Assembly (NCBI GenBank): GCA_947495125.1
Contig: CANLXL010000013.1
Span: 1 to 64,000 of the forward strand
Source: an uncultured Flaviramulus sp.
GTDB lineage: Bacteria; Bacteroidota; Bacteroidia; Flavobacteriales; Flavobacteriaceae
DNA length: 64,000 nt
Direction: 5' to 3'
Position 1 is the stretch's first letter. Every line of letters begins with the position of its first letter. The translations under genes were made by a program, and so were the position numbers. Below are positions 62,244 through 64,000 of this stretch, in pieces. The notes under the pieces are model-generated. The model was not told the DNA's origin. It saw nothing but the letters and a program-made list of their open reading frames with translations, and searched no databases.

Positions 62244-63563
62244 ATGAAAAAACACATTTTAATACTATTAATAACTATTCAAACCTTAACTTCTTGTGAG
62301 CAAGCTAAGAAAAAAGTAATCATAGATAAAGACGACGTTGTTAAAGATATGGTAGTCAAAGATGTTTCAGTAATTACTATGGAGAGTAGTAAAGTGCTTA
62401 GGAATCAAGACGTTGTTGTTAACGATGGTAAAATTGTTTCTATTTCGGATACTGAAAAAACTGCATACAGGGATGTGGTTATAATAGATGGGAAGGGTAA
62501 ATATATGATGCCTTCGCTAGCTGATGCCCATGTGCATTTTCCAGAGACAGAAGACGAGATGGAACATCTCATGCAACTTTATCTTATAAATGGGGTCACT
62601 AAATTACGCTCCATGAGAGGTGACAGAAAACACATAAATTGGAGAAATAAATATAATACACCATCTTCCATATATCCGAAACTATATCTTTCTGCACCAC
62701 CAATTAGTCGAAATTACGATTTAATCCCAAATCAAATAGAAGATTTGGTAAAAAATGCTAAAGAAAAAGGATTTGATTTAATAAAAATTTTGAGCGTAAA
62801 AAATCAGGGTATTTTTGGGCAATTGGATGCTGCTTGTAAAAAATATAATTTACCAATTGGGGGGCATTTTCCCAGTAATGTTTCAGATAGTTCAATTTTT
62901 AAATCAAATTACACATCGCTTGAGCATTTAGGGGGTTTAGTCGGTGTACCTGAATTATTAGAAAATAGATTACAGGAAATTAAAAAGAATAACATTTTTA
63001 TTTGCCCTACGTTAAACTGGTATAGTGTTGGGTCAGGCAAGTATTCGTATGAAGAACTAGGTAATATGCCAGGAATGGAATTTATTCCAGAAGCAACTGT
63101 TGGAGTATGGATTGATAAAACTAAACAGTATAGAGAAAAATTAGGAGATCAAGCTTATAAAGAAGAGGTTGCGAATGAACTGAAATTATTAGACGAAAAA
63201 TATTTAATTATTAAAAAGATTCATGATTTAGGTATAAATATGTTATTAAGTCCGGACAGTTCTTCAAAATACATGGTTTCAGGATTTAGTGTTTTAAGTG
63301 AAATGGAGCTTTTAAAAAATGCTCAATTGAGCAATTATGATATATTGAATATGGCAACAACCAATTTTGCTAATTTTTTTAAAGAAGAGTACGGCACTAT
63401 TGAAACTGGAAAGCATGCCGATTTTATTTTATTAAATCAAAACCCATTAGAAGACTTAAGTGCATTAAAGAAAATGGAAGGATTGTATTATAACGGTCAA
63501 TTTTTAGATGCAAAAAAACTCGATGCGATGCGTTCAAAACTGTTGCCCATTGCTCAAAACTAG
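62244..63563 (+). CDS. Amidohydrolase-family lipoprotein
   Basis: The 439-residue lipoprotein (TSCEQ lipobox) has the amidohydrolase H-x-H motif in LADAHVHFPE, the region FDLIKILSVK, a metal-binding His in IGGHFPSN and SLEHLGG, the Asp in LLSPDSSSK, and the C-terminal composite-domain motif GTIETGKHADFILLNQNPLED. It hydrolyses amide or related bonds outside the cytoplasm; family members include imidazolonepropionase-like and prolidase-like enzymes. Its stop overlaps almost directly the exporter start (1 base between), so they are co-translated. A peptide-trimming role is possible. Confidence 0.85.
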   Translation: MKKHILILLITIQTLTSCEQAKKKVIIDKDDVVKDMVVKDVSVITMESSKVLRNQDVVVNDGKIVSISDTEKTAYRDVVIIDGKGKYMMPSLADAHVHFPETEDEMEHLMQLYLINGVTKLRSMRGDRKHINWRNKYNTPSSIYPKLYLSAPPISRNYDLIPNQIEDLVKNAKEKGFDLIKILSVKNQGIFGQLDAACKKYNLPIGGHFPSNVSDSSIFKSNYTSLEHLGGLVGVPELLENRLQEIKKNNIFICPTLNWYSVGSGKYSYEELGNMPGMEFIPEATVGVWIDKTKQYREKLGDQAYKEEVANELKLLDEKYLIIKKIHDLGINMLLSPDSSSKYMVSGFSVLSEMELLKNAQLSNYDILNMATTNFANFFKEEYGTIETGKHADFILLNQNPLEDLSALKKMEGLYYNGQFLDAKKLDAMRSKLLPIAQN

Positions 63564-63564
63564 G

Positions 63565-64000
63565 ATGCCAAAAAAAAACAATTTTCCTTTTTTTAGGCAA
63601 TTAGACTATCGCGATTGTGGACCAACGTGTTTAAGAATGATTGCCAAATTCCATGGTAAAAGTTTTTCCAGAGAATTTTTAAGAGATAAAGCTAGTATAA
63701 CTCGGCAAGGTGTTACCATGGCCGGTATCGCTGATGCCGCAGAAATCATAGAAATGCGAACACTGGGAATGCGTATTTCTTTGGAGAGTCTGGTTAACGA
63801 AGCTCCCACACCATTTATTATTCCTTGGAGACAGAGGCATTTCGTAGTTGTTTATAAAACCTCAAAATCAAAAATCTATATTGCAGACCCCGCACAAGGA
63901 CTATTAGAATACACTCACAAAGATTTTATAAAGGCCTGGACAAATACTACAGATGGTACCGGTTTTGTCTTAATATTAGAACCAAATACTAATTTCCATT
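63565..64000 (+). CDS. C39 peptidase-containing ABC transporter (5' part)
   Basis: The visible 145 residues are a C39 peptidase domain: the catalytic Cys in YRDCGPTCLRMIAKFHG, the His in RQRHFVVVY and the Asp in IADPAQG, which form the full triad. Such domains cut double-glycine leaders and are normally fused to a membrane and an ATP-binding domain, which must lie beyond the window end. It begins 1 base after the amidohydrolase stop. It is the likely exporter of the peptide at 59137. Confidence 0.9.
   Translation, partial: MPKKNNFPFFRQLDYRDCGPTCLRMIAKFHGKSFSREFLRDKASITRQGVTMAGIADAAEIIEMRTLGMRISLESLVNEAPTPFIIPWRQRHFVVVYKTSKSKIYIADPAQGLLEYTHKDFIKAWTNTTDGTGFVLILEPNTNFH

Overview
The window looks like chromosomal DNA from a marine or soil member of the Flavobacteriaceae (Bacteroidota). 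Supporting signs are low G+C, no Shine-Dalgarno sequences before starts, many lipoproteins, Bacteroidota-type promoter motifs (TTTG / TAnnTTTG), the flavobacterial arginine-proline gene order with an ArgF'-type carbamoyltransferase, and dispersed palindromes of the 'cacttcgagtg' and 'cctgcaagg' kinds. No rRNA, tRNA, transposase or CRISPR array was seen.

Layout. (1) 144-3110: a secreted cytochrome c / PA14 / beta-propeller lipoprotein. (2) 3545-10337, minus strand: a complete ebo cluster (eboA-B-C-D-E-F in transcription order) preceded by a small TMEM220-like membrane protein. (3) 10617-26730: two carbohydrate-oxidation modules facing away from an AraC regulator. Each has a GMC oxidoreductase with a possible Fe-S cysteine motif, a gluconate-2-dehydrogenase-subunit-3-like Tat protein, DUF1080 (3-keto-glycoside hydrolase) lipoproteins, Gfo/Idh/MocA oxidoreductases and TIM-barrel isomerases. 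One module also has an MFS sugar transporter. This is the gene content expected for glycoside breakdown through 3-keto intermediates. (4) 26733-30185: pyruvate carboxylase. (5) 30474-41872: an arginine/proline operon (GNAT, argG, argC, proC, argD, proA, proB, argF', argB, argE, argH) preceded by an unannotated 24-codon leader peptide ending in a run of arginine codons, which suggests attenuation. (6) 42092-45785: a 2-hydroxyacid dehydrogenase and, on the opposite strand, a nucleotidyltransferase / PLP enzyme / CDP-alcohol phosphatidyltransferase cassette that could build a lipid or glycan head group. (7) 46172-51898: an esterase, an SGNH hydrolase, leuAB and a TPR-like protein. (8) 51988-58173: a SAM-I riboswitch with terminator upstream of metY, a fused metX-like/thrA gene and metZ. 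(9) 58274-64000: an AT-rich peptide-export locus. It contains a response regulator, a double-glycine precursor peptide, a CPBP protease, a variant HExxH-type (HQxxH) putative peptide hydroxylase, a TPR lipoprotein, an amidohydrolase lipoprotein and a C39-peptidase transporter cut by the window end.

The most novel candidates are region 9 (a RiPP-like system whose modifying enzyme carries HQGSH in place of HExxH, with a relic of its C-terminus duplicated nearby), the arginine leader peptide, the head-group cassette in region 6, and the MetX-ThrA fusion.
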